A stretch of DNA of 64,000 nt from an uncultured Eubacteriales bacterium (GTDB lineage: Bacteria > Bacillota > Clostridia > Christensenellales > Aristaeellaceae), in assembly GCA_902800625.1 (NCBI GenBank), contig CADCFG010000006.1, positions 62,001 to 126,000 on the forward strand. Direction: 5' to 3'. The position numbers and the translations under genes were made by a program. Of this stretch, positions 1 through 8,159 are shown in pieces (the stretch's first letter is position 1; every line of letters begins with the position of its first letter). The notes beneath the pieces were generated by a model that was given only the letters and a program-made list of their open reading frames with translations, made no database searches and was not told the DNA's origin.

Positions 1-352
1 AGATCGCCTCGAACATCTCCATCCGGCTGATGCCGGGGTCGCCATACATCGCCGCCAGCTTCGGGTCGACATCCTTAAGCATGTCCTCCGCCTCCATCAC
101 GGGCAGGTGCAGGTTTTCCGCGCCGGGGATCTCAGGATCAGGCAGCGCGGCGCGCTCCATGCTCATGCGCAGGTCCACCACCATCTGGACGCGGAAGCGG
201 TTTTGCAGCGCTCCCATGGTTTCCGGGCTCATGCGGTCCAGCCCCGCCGTGCGCAGCAGCACGCCATCCTTCACGCGCCTGCCCCCGGCGCGATAGCCGC
301 CCAGCTGGCGGGCGTTGCCCACGCCATTCAATTCGATGGCCTTATCCAGCAT
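1..352 (-). CDS. tyrosine-protein phosphatase family protein, C-terminus cut by window edge
   Basis: The 117 visible residues align by eye with the start of the mature part of the phosphatase at 1534-2463: both have a VGNAR-LGGY segment, then V-LRTA and V-DLRM. This is the N-terminal part of the Y_phosphatase3 / dual-specificity-like family. The catalytic HC-x5-R loop would lie left of the window and cannot be checked. No signal peptide is visible (it begins MLDKAIELNG), so it is probably cytosolic, unlike its paralogue. The ATG at 352 follows GGGAGGAA and sits 1 nt after the TGA of the upstream STAS-kinase gene, so the two are translationally coupled. It forms the second kinase-phosphatase pair of this cluster. 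Confidence 0.7.
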   Translation of the reverse strand, partial: MLDKAIELNGVGNARQLGGYRAGGRRVKDGVLLRTAGLDRMSPETMGALQNRFRVQMVVDLRMSMERAALPDPEIPGAENLHLPVMEAEDMLKDVDPKLAAMYGDPGISRMEMFEAI

Positions 353-353
353 C

Positions 354-1550
354 TCATTCCTCCCATACCCCGGCCAGGCTGCCCAGCAGCTCGTCGTATC
401 GGCACAGCACCTGCTCGCGCATCTTCTGCACATACAGCGGGTGGTATTGCAGGGGCAGGATCGGGTTGGCCATGGCTGAGGAGTAGTACATCATATAAGC
501 GTAGGGCTTCAGCAGCGCATCCATGGCCGCGGCCCGCTCGGCGCTTCCAAAGTAGGTCTCGCCGAACACCTGCCAGAACCGCCGCAGCTCGGCATAGGTC
601 AGGCCGATGAAGCTCATGTCCTCGTCCCGCATGGTGCTCATACCCGTGCCCATCAGGTTGTAGATCAGGTAGCAGTGGATCAGGTCGATCAGCGGGTTGC
701 CCGCGCCGGCGTCGCCCAGGTCGATCAGCATCAGCTCGCCGTCGCCCGTCTCCATCACGTTCTTGGCGTGGAAGTCGTTGTGGACAAAGCGATCCATCGG
801 GGGAATGGAGCGGTAGAGCGCGTGCAGCTTCTCCACTTCCTCCGGCTCGAAGTCCGCGGCCACCTTGTCGATGGCGTCGTGCAGCGCCCGGTCCGCGCCG
901 GGCATGCGGCCCGCAGGCACCTGTGTGGCGTGCAACTCCTTGAGCAGCTTTGTGGAACTCTCCGCCAGCTCCTCCAGCCGGGCAGGATTCTCACGGATGC
1001 GCTCCTGGAGCGTGGCGGCGTTCAGCATCTCGTACATTGTGCCATAGCTGTCGCCCACCTTCACGGTGTCAAAGGCGATGGCGCAGGGCACGCCCAGCAG
1101 GAAGGCCTGCTTCGCCGCCTCGCGCTCGGCCTCGATCTCCTCCAGCGTCAATCCCGCGCGGAACACCTTGATCATCTCGTCCGGCGTCAGGCGGTACACC
1201 GTGCCGTTGGCGCCGCGGCCCAGCTCCGCAAGGCCCTCCACGGACACCTCCCGCAGCCGCTTTCTCACGTCCAGCAGCTCCGTAAAGCCGGTCACCTCAA
1301 AGATGTCGTACACCTCCGCCGAAACGTTCTCCACCGGCAGAGGCTTTTTCGCCTGCTTGCGCAGCTTCATCAGCACCCGCAGGCCCGCGCTGGAGATGTA
1401 CTCCAGGTTCCCGGCGTCGATGGCGATCTCCGCGCCGGGATGGGCGTTCACCGCCCCGAGGATTTCAGCCTCCACCGCCGAAACGCTGCTGGAATCCACG
1501 CGTCCCTCCAAAAAGAGGGTCAGGGTGTTGTTCTCAAGCCGCGTCTTCAT
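354..1550 (-). CDS. STAS domain fused to aminoglycoside-phosphotransferase-like kinase (TIGR02172-type)
   Basis: The protein has 398 aa. Residues 1-100 form a STAS domain with the conserved EYISSAGLRVLMKLRK segment, where partner-switch antagonists carry a phosphorylatable serine. Residues about 105-390 form a small kinase fold of the APH/TIGR02172 type, with a glycine loop GRGANGTVYRL, lysine in MIKVF, catalytic HNDFHAKN and metal-binding LIDLGD. The core catalytic residues look intact. The substrate is unknown; an environmental or metabolic signal relay is possible but inferred. The ATG follows GGAGGGGG and overlaps the end of the secreted phosphatase gene by 17 nt. It is about 60-70% similar by eye to the protein at 2492-3679, which suggests tandem duplication. 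Confidence 0.8.
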   Translation of the reverse strand: MKTRLENNTLTLFLEGRVDSSSVSAVEAEILGAVNAHPGAEIAIDAGNLEYISSAGLRVLMKLRKQAKKPLPVENVSAEVYDIFEVTGFTELLDVRKRLREVSVEGLAELGRGANGTVYRLTPDEMIKVFRAGLTLEEIEAEREAAKQAFLLGVPCAIAFDTVKVGDSYGTMYEMLNAATLQERIRENPARLEELAESSTKLLKELHATQVPAGRMPGADRALHDAIDKVAADFEPEEVEKLHALYRSIPPMDRFVHNDFHAKNVMETGDGELMLIDLGDAGAGNPLIDLIHCYLIYNLMGTGMSTMRDEDMSFIGLTYAELRRFWQVFGETYFGSAERAAAMDALLKPYAYMMYYSSAMANPILPLQYHPLYVQKMREQVLCRYDELLGSLAGVWEE

Positions 1551-2463
1551 ATTCGATTTCCCCCTCCAGGTACTTGTCTCGCAGGCGTTCGATCTCCTCC
1601 TCGGTGACGCCCAGCTCCGACGTGATATAGCCCAGCGCCGAGCCGTAGTTCTGCTTCAGCCAGTCCAGGCCGTTGACCATGTACTGGGCGTTCACCTCGT
1701 CCATGGCCGTCATCAGGGTGTCCAGCTCCTCGCCCTCGACGCCCGTATCGATCAGCGACTGGCGCTCGCTCTCGATCATCTCGGCGTTGAAGGTGTTGGT
1801 CAGCAGGTAGTCGGCCAGGATGGTCTCCTCGTCCACGCCCAGCGCGGTGAGGATCAGCATGGCCGCGCAGCCGGTGCGGTCCTTGCCCTGGGTGCAGTGG
1901 AACAGCATCGCCTCGCCCTCGGGCAGGTCGATCAGCTCGCGGAACATGCGCGCGTAGCCCGCCTTGCCCGCCTCGCCGGACAGAAAGCCGACGTACATAT
2001 CGTCACCGATGACGCCCAGCTTCAGATACAACTTCAGCCGGTCCACCGGATTGTCCATGTCCAGGCCCTCCATGTCCTCCGGGGTGATTTTCGCCTGCGC
2101 CGCCGCCATGGCTTCCTCGTCGATGATGCCCAGGTGCAGGTTCTCCACGCCCTCGATCTCCGGGTCCGGGGCGGCTTCGATCTCTCTGGTCATGCGAAGG
2201 TCGAGCACCAGGGCCAGGTGGTAGTCATCCGTGAGCTTCTGGATATCCGCCTCCGTCGCGCCGCCCAGCGCGGCGGTGCGCAGGAACGCGCCCCATTTCA
2301 CCGTGCGGCCGTCCTCCGTGGGATAGCCGCCCAGCTCCCGGGCGTTGCCCACGCCCTCCAGGCCCAGGCTCTGGGCCTGGGGCTCGATCGCCGCGCCCGC
2401 CTCCGCAAGGGCAACGCCTGCCAGCAGCATGATCGCGATGAATCCGCACAGGATTCGCTTCAT
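1534..2463 (-). CDS. secreted tyrosine-protein phosphatase family protein
   Basis: The 309-aa protein begins with a clear signal peptide (MKRILCGF, a hydrophobic stretch, then VALAEA), so it should act outside the membrane. The catalytic P-loop FHCTQGKDRTGCA fits the HC-x5-R signature of the Y_phosphatase3 family (COG2365), which includes protein-tyrosine and phosphoinositide phosphatases such as the Listeria LipA type. The VGNARELGGYP segment is the usual N-terminal family mark. An ATG 6 nt upstream is possible, but AAAGGAG is only 2 nt from it and 8 nt from the chosen one. It lies between two STAS-kinase genes. A secreted phosphatase cannot directly reverse a cytosolic kinase, so the pairing is functionally puzzling. 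The substrate is unknown. Confidence 0.82.
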   Translation of the reverse strand: MKRILCGFIAIMLLAGVALAEAGAAIEPQAQSLGLEGVGNARELGGYPTEDGRTVKWGAFLRTAALGGATEADIQKLTDDYHLALVLDLRMTREIEAAPDPEIEGVENLHLGIIDEEAMAAAQAKITPEDMEGLDMDNPVDRLKLYLKLGVIGDDMYVGFLSGEAGKAGYARMFRELIDLPEGEAMLFHCTQGKDRTGCAAMLILTALGVDEETILADYLLTNTFNAEMIESERQSLIDTGVEGEELDTLMTAMDEVNAQYMVNGLDWLKQNYGSALGYITSELGVTEEEIERLRDKYLEGEIEYEDAA

Positions 2464-2491
2464 TGTCATCTCTCCTTTATCGCTCGGTGAT

Positions 2492-3679
2492 TCACCAGTC
2501 CAGCGGCTTTGCGCTGCGAATCAGGGGCAGCAGCCGCTGGCGGATGCCGACGATCGACACCCGGTTCATGTAATCCAGGTCATAGCCGCACCGCCGGGTG
2601 CCCTGATAGCTGGACATCAGCTGGGCGACGGGCATGGTCGCGGCGGTGATCCGCTCGATCTCGGCGGGGTCGTCCGTGCCGAAGTAGGCGCCGCACATCG
2701 CGTGCCACATTCTCGGCCCGTCCTCCAGCCTGAAGCCCAGCAGCCGCCTGCGCTCCTCCTCGGGCAGGGTGGACTTGGGCAGGTAGAGGTAGGGCAGGAT
2801 CAGCCCGGCCACGTCGAACACCGGATGCCCGATGGCGGCGTCGCCGATGTCAATCAGCACAAACTCGCCGTCCTGCTGCACCATGATGTTCTTGGAATTG
2901 AAATCGCCGTGCAGGAAGGTGTTTCGGTCGGGGATCGACTGTATGAAGGAGCGGATCTCCTCCGCCTCGCCGGGCTCCATGATGCACTCCACGTGGGGCA
3001 GCCAGTTCAGCAGCTCTTCTTTCCGGTTCGGCAGCGCGCCGTCCGCCATCTCAATGGCGTGCAGCTCCCGAAGCAGGCGGGCGCTCTTCTCGCCCATCTC
3101 CTCCACGCGGCCGGGGTCGGCGTCCATGATCTGCGCCACGGTGCGGGCGTTCAGCAGTTCGAACACCACGCCGTAGCTGTCCCCGCTGCGCACCACGTCA
3201 TAGGAGATCGCCGTGGGCACGCCCGCCAGAAAGGCCTTCTGGGCGGTGTCGCGCTCGTGCCGCACCATATCCAGCGTAAGGCCGGACGAGTAAACCTTCA
3301 CGATGGTCTCCGGGTCGATGCGGTAGACCCTGCCGAAGCCGCCGGAGCCGATCAGCTCGCAGCCCTCCACGGACACCTCCCGCAGCCGCTTCTTCACGTC
3401 CAAAAGCTCGGTAAAGCCGGTCACCTCGAAGATGTCGTACACCTCCGGGGAGACGTTCTCCACGGGAAACGCCTTCTTCGCCAGCTTCCGCAGCTTCATC
3501 AGCACCCGCAGGCCCGCGCTTGAAATGTATTCCAGGTTCTGGGCGTCCAGCGCGATCTCCAGGCCCAGATTGGCCGAGACCGCCGCCATGGCCTCCTTCT
3601 CAAACTCGGCGGCGTTGGTCGAGTCCACGCGCCCCTGAGGCGCCAGTATGAGCCTACCGTTTTCCACGGTGCTTTGCAT
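2492..3679 (-). CDS. STAS domain fused to aminoglycoside-phosphotransferase-like kinase (TIGR02172-type), paralogue
   Basis: The 395-aa protein has the same architecture as the one at 354-1550. A STAS domain (EYISSAGLRVLMKLRKLAKK, then YDIFEVTGFTELLDVKKRL) is followed by a kinase fold with GSGGFGRVYRI, IVKVY, LHGDFNSKN and LIDIGD. The catalytic residues appear complete. The first in-frame start is a TTG at 3697, but the ATG at 3679 has AAAGGATGA at good spacing and was chosen. It is the first gene of the four-gene cluster reading leftward and is preceded by an extended -10 promoter at 3727. The STAS domain could be a target of HATPase kinases such as those at 31904 and 33396; that link is inference. 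Confidence 0.8.
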   Translation of the reverse strand: MQSTVENGRLILAPQGRVDSTNAAEFEKEAMAAVSANLGLEIALDAQNLEYISSAGLRVLMKLRKLAKKAFPVENVSPEVYDIFEVTGFTELLDVKKRLREVSVEGCELIGSGGFGRVYRIDPETIVKVYSSGLTLDMVRHERDTAQKAFLAGVPTAISYDVVRSGDSYGVVFELLNARTVAQIMDADPGRVEEMGEKSARLLRELHAIEMADGALPNRKEELLNWLPHVECIMEPGEAEEIRSFIQSIPDRNTFLHGDFNSKNIMVQQDGEFVLIDIGDAAIGHPVFDVAGLILPYLYLPKSTLPEEERRRLLGFRLEDGPRMWHAMCGAYFGTDDPAEIERITAATMPVAQLMSSYQGTRRCGYDLDYMNRVSIVGIRQRLLPLIRSAKPLDW

Positions 3680-3726
3680 GCTATCATCCTTTCCCAATCC
3701 ACGTTAGCAAAACAATTACAGCATGA

Positions 3727-3735
3727 ATTATACCA
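3727..3735 (-). promoter_or_regulatory. putative extended -10 promoter of the STAS-kinase/phosphatase cluster
   Basis: On the minus strand the sequence TGGTATAAT (TG-n-TATAAT) lies about 45 nt upstream of the first ATG. The -35 hexamer at 17-nt spacing is poor (TAGATT), as is common with extended -10 promoters. Confidence 0.5.
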
Positions 3736-4054
3736 TTACCACGGCGAATAATCTATCCCTTTTATAATATTTCACGCGGTTTTCGTCGCAGTCCTCCGCA
3801 GAGCAGGGCTTCCGCGTCCCCGGCGGTGCGCTTGTGCGCCGACGGGACGCCAGCTCCGTGCCAGACAGGGACAGGAAGGACAGCCTGTCGATGAGGTTGC
3901 CCTCATGGGTGTAAGCGACTTCATCGGCAGGCTGTCCGCACGCAGGCGGTGGTAATTTCCTCCGCGCATGGCGGTATTTCGGGAATCCCAGCGCCTGCGG
4001 CTTTGCCAGCGGTTGGAGCCGGGCCCTTCGGCCCGGCCCCTTTGCGGCAGCTTA
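3736..4054. other. intergenic region with a long open but apparently untranslated frame
   Basis: This gap of more than 300 nt lies between the pap gene and the STAS-kinase promoter. On the minus strand one frame stays open for about 90 codons (roughly 4003 to the TAA at 3730-3728) without a convincing start codon or ribosome binding site; its inferred peptide contains LSFLSLSGTELASRRR. A GC-rich hairpin at 4018-4042 (GGGCCGGGCC, loop GAAG, GGCCCGGC) is close behind pap but lacks a clear U tract. The region may be a dispersed repeat or a structured RNA. I cannot assign a function. Confidence 0.4.
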
Positions 4055-5545
4055 TCAATCCATCATGCGCTCAAAGTGCTCGTCGCAGGCCTTCTCCAGA
4101 GCCTTGACGATGATCTTCAGCGTCCGGATGCGGGCATACTTCTTGTCGTTGGACTCGATGATGTGCCAGGGGGCGTTCTTCGTGCTGGTCTTTGCAAGCA
4201 TCTCGTCGATGGCCTCTTCATACTGGGGCCACTTCTCCCGGTTGCGCCAGTCCTCGTCGGTGATCTTCCACTGCTTCTCCGGGGTGTTCTGGCGGTCGGT
4301 GAAGCGGGCCAGCTGGGTGTCCTGGTCGATGTGGATCCAGAACTTCAGCACCACCGCGCCCCAGTCCGTCAGCGCGCGCTCGAATTCGTTGATCTCGTTG
4401 TAGGCCCGCTTCCAGTCCCTATCGGAACAGAAGCCCTCCAGCCGCTCCACCATCACCCGGCCGTACCAGGTGCGGTCGAAGATGCAGATGTGGCCCGTGC
4501 GGGGCAGGCGCGTCCAGAAGCGCCACAGGTACTGCCGGTTCAGCTCGTGGGGCAGCGGCGAGGCGATGGGATGCACATCGAAGCCCCGGGGATCCAGCGG
4601 ATAGGCCACCCGGCGGATGTTGCCGCCCTTGCCGGCGGCGTCCCAGCCCTCGTAGCACAGGATCACGGGGATCTTTTTGCGGTAGATCACATTGTGCAGC
4701 GCGCTGAGTTTGTCCTGCAGCTTCTTCAGCTGGGCCTTGTACTCCTTGTCGTCGATGGTGGGCGACAGGTCCACGTCCGCCAGTCGGGGCATCTCGATCA
4801 GGGGAAACTCCTCCTCGAAGGGCTCGCCCACATAGCGGCCGTCCCGAAGGCCCCGGTCGATGGTTTCCACCAGCAGTTTCATGGCGTCCCGAACGGCGCT
4901 CTTGCGTCGGGAGCCGTCCAGGATGTGCCAGGGGATCACGTCGTCGGTCCGGTCCATGAAGTCGTCGTAGGCCTCCAGGAAGCGCTTGTACTCCCGGTGC
5001 TGCCACAGGTCGTCGTTGTTCACGCGCCACTCCGTGTCGTGGGACTCGGACAGCTTCCGAAGCCGCTCAAACTGCTCGTCCTTTTCGATGTGCACAAAAA
5101 GCTTCAGCACCAGGTAGCCCCCGTCCCGCAGCTGGCGCTCAAACTCGTTCACCTGGCGGATGCGGCGGCGGAACTCCTCCTTGGTGATCTCGTGGCGCAG
5201 GAACTTCTGGATCGCGCCCTCCATCCAACCGGAATCCAGGAAGGTGATCTTGCCGTTCTGAGGGATCGCCTTCACATACTGGTACAGGAACGGATAGCGC
5301 TCCTGGGTCTCCGGCACGATGGTCGGGGAAACGACGCTGTAGAAGCGGGGGTCGATCTCGCTGATCAGCTCCTTGATCAGGCTTCCCTTCCCCGCCGCGG
5401 CCCAGCCCTCGATCAGCACGATCACCGGCAGCTTCGCGTCCCGAAGCTGCTGCTGCTGGCCCAGCAGCGTGTTCCTGAATTCCTTGATCTCCGCACGGAC
5501 GACGTTCTTGTCCTCCTTGCCCTTCCACTCATAGCCCTTCAGCAT
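4055..5545 (-). CDS. pap: polyphosphate:AMP phosphotransferase (tandem PPK2)
   Basis: The 496-aa protein contains two PPK2 domains in tandem, the layout of the polyphosphate:AMP phosphotransferase family (about 500 aa), which moves a phosphate from polyphosphate to AMP to make ADP. Domain 1 has the Walker A loop EGWAAAGKGSLIK near residues 46-58. Domain 2 has YEGWDAAGKGGNIRR near residue 295, followed by the IFDRTWYGRVMVER lid-region motif. The matching motif in domain 1 reads FLDSGWMEGA and lacks the arginine-rich lid, which is typical of the less active half in this family. It is a single-gene unit with a good sigma-A promoter at 5616-5644. A role in nucleotide and energy balance under phosphate or energy stress is family knowledge. 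Confidence 0.9.
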   Translation of the reverse strand: MLKGYEWKGKEDKNVVRAEIKEFRNTLLGQQQQLRDAKLPVIVLIEGWAAAGKGSLIKELISEIDPRFYSVVSPTIVPETQERYPFLYQYVKAIPQNGKITFLDSGWMEGAIQKFLRHEITKEEFRRRIRQVNEFERQLRDGGYLVLKLFVHIEKDEQFERLRKLSESHDTEWRVNNDDLWQHREYKRFLEAYDDFMDRTDDVIPWHILDGSRRKSAVRDAMKLLVETIDRGLRDGRYVGEPFEEEFPLIEMPRLADVDLSPTIDDKEYKAQLKKLQDKLSALHNVIYRKKIPVILCYEGWDAAGKGGNIRRVAYPLDPRGFDVHPIASPLPHELNRQYLWRFWTRLPRTGHICIFDRTWYGRVMVERLEGFCSDRDWKRAYNEINEFERALTDWGAVVLKFWIHIDQDTQLARFTDRQNTPEKQWKITDEDWRNREKWPQYEEAIDEMLAKTSTKNAPWHIIESNDKKYARIRTLKIIVKALEKACDEHFERMMD

Positions 5546-5615
5546 GGTCCTCGCCTCCGTTGTGTTTCTCCGGCAGCCATAGTTGGCCGCCGCGGTCCAT
5601 CTTCACGCCAATATG

Positions 5616-5644
5616 ATTATACAGGAGATTTTACCGAAATGCAA
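5616..5644 (-). promoter_or_regulatory. putative sigma-A promoter of pap
   Basis: The minus strand reads TTGCAT, a 17-nt spacer, then TATAAT, about 70 nt upstream of the pap start codon. Confidence 0.6.
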
Positions 5645-5685
5645 CATGGAATCCAGGCGCGAACAGGGGCATTGCGGGCATGGGA

Positions 5686-5719
5686 AACGCGGGCCCGTCA
5701 CGGCTGACAGGCCCGCGTT
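5686..5719 (-). terminator. hairpin downstream of tRNA-Leu, probable terminator
   Basis: AACGCGGGCC pairs with GGCCCGCGTT around a 13-14 nt loop, about 20 nt beyond the 3' end of the tRNA. The U tract is weak. Confidence 0.5.
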
Positions 5720-5740
5720 CCGTGCGAAACATCGGGAAAA

Positions 5741-5826
5741 TGGTGCGGTAGGCGGGACTTGAACCCGCACACCCAGGGGGTATCAGATTTTAAGTCTGAG
5801 GCGTCTGCCGATTCCGCCACTACCGC
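5741..5826 (-). tRNA. tRNA-Leu (anticodon TAA)
   Basis: This is a class II tRNA of 86 nt with an encoded CCA. The acceptor arms GCGGTAG and CTACCGC pair fully, the D arm reads GCGGAATCGGCAGACGC, and the anticodon loop CTTAAAA gives UAA. The long variable arm and the T arm GGGTTCAAGTCCC are typical of bacterial tRNA-Leu. Confidence 0.96.
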
Positions 5827-5837
5827 ACGCAGATAGT

Positions 5838-5866
5838 ATTATAACATGAAAGCGCGCATTTCACAA
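5838..5866 (-). promoter_or_regulatory. sigma-A promoter of tRNA-Leu
   Basis: The minus strand reads TTGTGA, a 17-nt spacer, then TATAAT, ending about 11 nt before the tRNA 5' end. Confidence 0.7.
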
Positions 5867-5895
5867 GAGAAAAATGCCGCCGGGACGAAGCCGCG

Positions 5896-5919
5896 CAAAA
5901 ATGCCCGCCGAAGCGGGCA
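5896..5919 (-). terminator. rho-independent terminator after the histidine phosphatase gene
   Basis: The minus strand reads TGCCCGC, loop TTCG, GCGGGCA followed by TTTTTGC, 18 nt after the stop codon. This is a textbook terminator. Confidence 0.85.
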
Positions 5920-5937
5920 CGTGGTTTCAAGGGATAG

Positions 5938-6672
5938 TCAGGGGTTCGCGTTCAGGCCGTCGTCCACGCCGTAGTGCTCGCGAAAGCAGCCATGATGCGA
6001 GATGGGCTCGTTCGCGGCGTAGAGATGGGACGTGTCGCCCAGGGCGGTGCAGCGGAACCAGACCTGGCCGGGGATGCGCTCCTCGGTGACGAGGGACGTA
6101 ACCGACGAGGGCGGCATGATGAACCCATGCAGCAGCAGGTAGGGCGGGATGCACAGCAGGTGGGACAGCATCACCATGGCGATGCCGAAGTGGCAGACGA
6201 GGCAGACGGTCCTGTCCGAGTTGCCGTCGGTCACGTAGATGTCCCCCCGTCGGGCATAACCGTAGCGCGCCAGCAGCGCGTCCAGGCCCCGGGCGGTCTC
6301 GTCGTAGATCTCGGCGGCGTTGCCGGTGGCCACCAGGGCGTTGTCGCGCCAGTTTGTCCGATCCCACAGCTCCGGACAGCGGGTCCAGTACTGGGGCATG
6401 AAGTCCCAGGCGATGGACTTTTTCCCGGTCTTGGGGTCGATCACCCGGCCGCGGAACTCCTCCAGCCAGGGCACTGTCTCGGCCTTCCGGCCCAGCAGCT
6501 CAAGGGTATACTCCGCCGTCTCGCGGGCGCGGCCCAGGGGCGAGACATAGAAGTCGTCGATGTGCAGTTTCTCAAGCCGCTTCGCCAGCGCCTCGGCCTC
6601 CCGCTTGCCCTTTTCGGTCAGGCAGTCGGCCTCATAGTTCGGCTCGCCATGGCGCACGATATACAGCTTCAC
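5938..6672 (-). CDS. histidine phosphatase family protein (phosphoglycerate-mutase-like)
   Basis: The 244-aa cytosolic protein opens with MKLYIVRHGEPNYEADCLTEKG, the RHG phosphate-binding motif with the catalytic histidine at residue 8. SPLGRARETAEYT near residue 45 and a second histidine in VCHFGIAMVMLSH near residue 165 complete the usual catalytic pocket. Members dephosphorylate small molecules or act as mutases; the substrate cannot be read from sequence. It overlaps the cytidylate-kinase-like gene by 4 nt (ATGA), so the two are translated together, and it ends at a strong terminator. A nucleotide-related substrate is plausible from the neighbour but unproven. Confidence 0.85.
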   Translation of the reverse strand: MKLYIVRHGEPNYEADCLTEKGKREAEALAKRLEKLHIDDFYVSPLGRARETAEYTLELLGRKAETVPWLEEFRGRVIDPKTGKKSIAWDFMPQYWTRCPELWDRTNWRDNALVATGNAAEIYDETARGLDALLARYGYARRGDIYVTDGNSDRTVCLVCHFGIAMVMLSHLLCIPPYLLLHGFIMPPSSVTSLVTEERIPGQVWFRCTALGDTSHLYAANEPISHHGCFREHYGVDDGLNANP

Positions 6673-7271
6673 GCCTTCTCCTCCAGGCCGCGGACGGCCT
6701 CGCAGATCACCTTTGCGCTGACATCATAGCCCAGCAGGCCGGTGTCGACCATCAGGTTGTAGTTGGCGCAGTCGCCCCACTTGCGGCCGGTGAACTGCTG
6801 GTAATAGCTGCGGCGGGCGTGGTCGGTGCGGCGCATGGCCTTCTGGATCGCGGTGGGATCCTTGCTGTCGATGATCTCCCCCACCCGGGCGGCGCGATGC
6901 AGCTCGTCGCCGTAGAGGAACACCTTGAAGCAGTCGATGCCGTGCTCCTCCAGGATGATGTCCGCGCAGCGGCCCAGCAACACGCAGGCGCCCTTCCGCG
7001 CGAAGCCCAGGATCACCTCGCGCTCGATCTCGCGGATGGCCTCGCGGCGGTCGAAGTAGGCGGCGGGGGTGATCATGCGCAGGAAGGCGTCTCCCCGGGA
7101 GATCTCCTCCTCCTCGTGCTCGATGACCCCTGCGTCCAGGCCGGTCTTCAGCACGGTGTTGCGGATGATATCGCGGTCGTAGATCTCAATGCCCAGCTCC
7201 TTGGCCACGCGGCGGCCGATGCTGGTGCCGCCCGCGCCGTACTCCCGGCTGATGGTGATGATGGTATTCAT
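6669..7271 (-). CDS. cytidylate kinase-like family protein
   Basis: The 200-aa protein begins MNTIITISREYGAGGTSIGRR, the modified P-loop (SREYGAGG) of the Cytidylate_kin2 family, followed by LGIEIYDRDII. This family is distinct from the essential Cmk and its substrate is mostly undefined. The middle carries the CVLLGRCADIIL segment and an arginine-rich lid (AMRRTDHARRSYYQQFTG). The four-nucleotide overlap with the histidine phosphatase suggests the two work on related substrates. A TATAAT in the minus-strand region just upstream (near 7305) may be its -10, but the -35 is weak. The start is supported by GGAGG upstream. Confidence 0.85.
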   Translation of the reverse strand: MNTIITISREYGAGGTSIGRRVAKELGIEIYDRDIIRNTVLKTGLDAGVIEHEEEEISRGDAFLRMITPAAYFDRREAIREIEREVILGFARKGACVLLGRCADIILEEHGIDCFKVFLYGDELHRAARVGEIIDSKDPTAIQKAMRRTDHARRSYYQQFTGRKWGDCANYNLMVDTGLLGYDVSAKVICEAVRGLEEKA

Positions 7272-7345
7272 GGGCTTCGCCTCCGTTGGTTGATGGGGTT
7301 ATTATAACACAAAGGGGCGGCGGTTGCCACCCCTTTGCAAGAGTT

Positions 7346-8143
7346 TTATTCCCTCAGGAAATCCCGGTTCGTGGGGATCCGCACCATGTCCGGGTCGTCC
7401 TCGTCCACCCAGTAGGTCACCAGATGCGGCGCGGTTTCGACATCCACGTCGAACCAGCCCGCCGGGATCACGGGCCGGATCGCGCCGCGGGAGCGGATCA
7501 GCCGGGCATAGTCCATGGGGCCGGTCAGGCGCACGTCCGTCTCCACGCCCATCAGCTTGGCCGGGTCGGCCTTGGGGCTGTTGTGGTTGTCGGAGCCGGC
7601 GGTGGTCAAAAAGCCGTATTCCTCGGCATAGCGCCGGGCATAGGCGTCGCAGTCGGGGGTGTTGCCGGTGTTGGCCACCTCGATGCCGTCGCAGTACTTT
7701 TTGCCCAGCAGGATGTACTTCAGATACTGGCGATGGCGGAACGGGTGCGCCTGGATCACCGCACCGCCAGCCCTGTGGATCTCCTCCAGCTGCTTCTTGC
7801 GGGTCCAGTGCTCTACGTCCGGGTGAGCAAGCAGCCAGGCCTTGTCCGGGCCGTAGACCAAATATTCGTCCCCGTCGTAGTTCTGCTCCCAGGCAAAGAA
7901 CACGTCCAGGCCGATCTTCTGGCCCTCGATCAGAGCTTCCTCGTAACCTGAGCAGAACAGTTCGATGCGCTCCTTCCAGGGCAGCTCCCGGGGCACGGCG
8001 GTGTTGCCGCCGGTGAAGTGGTCGGTGATGAATATGCCGGTGTAGCCCTGCTCCTTGTAGAAGCGGGCCTGCTCCGCGCCGGTGGACACGCCGCAGGCGC
8101 TGCCCTGGCAGGTATGCATATGGGTTTCGTACAGGTAAGGCAT
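7346..8143 (-). CDS. PHP-domain phosphoesterase, last gene of the mannan operon
   Basis: The 265-aa protein carries PHP-family metal motifs: ETHMHTCQGSACG at the N-terminus, FITDHF near residue 40, HPFRHRQY in the middle and GSDNHN near residue 180. PHP proteins hydrolyse phosphoesters using a multi-metal centre. It lies 16 nt behind the phosphohexomutase and shares its operon, so it may dephosphorylate a sugar phosphate or clean up a side product of mannose-1-phosphate metabolism; this is inference. AAGGAGG precedes the ATG at 5 nt. Histidinol-phosphatase-like and DNA-polymerase-PHP-like roles are less likely given the context. Confidence 0.78.
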   Translation of the reverse strand: MPYLYETHMHTCQGSACGVSTGAEQARFYKEQGYTGIFITDHFTGGNTAVPRELPWKERIELFCSGYEEALIEGQKIGLDVFFAWEQNYDGDEYLVYGPDKAWLLAHPDVEHWTRKKQLEEIHRAGGAVIQAHPFRHRQYLKYILLGKKYCDGIEVANTGNTPDCDAYARRYAEEYGFLTTAGSDNHNSPKADPAKLMGVETDVRLTGPMDYARLIRSRGAIRPVIPAGWFDVDVETAPHLVTYWVDEDDPDMVRIPTNRDFLRE

Positions 8144-8159
8144 GGGAGCCTCCTTGGCG

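Noticed and set aside
3772..3969. 65-codon minus-strand ATG frame in the pap/STAS-kinase gap
   Set aside because: No ribosome binding site, Arg/Pro/Ser-rich, and in a different frame from the longer open stretch.
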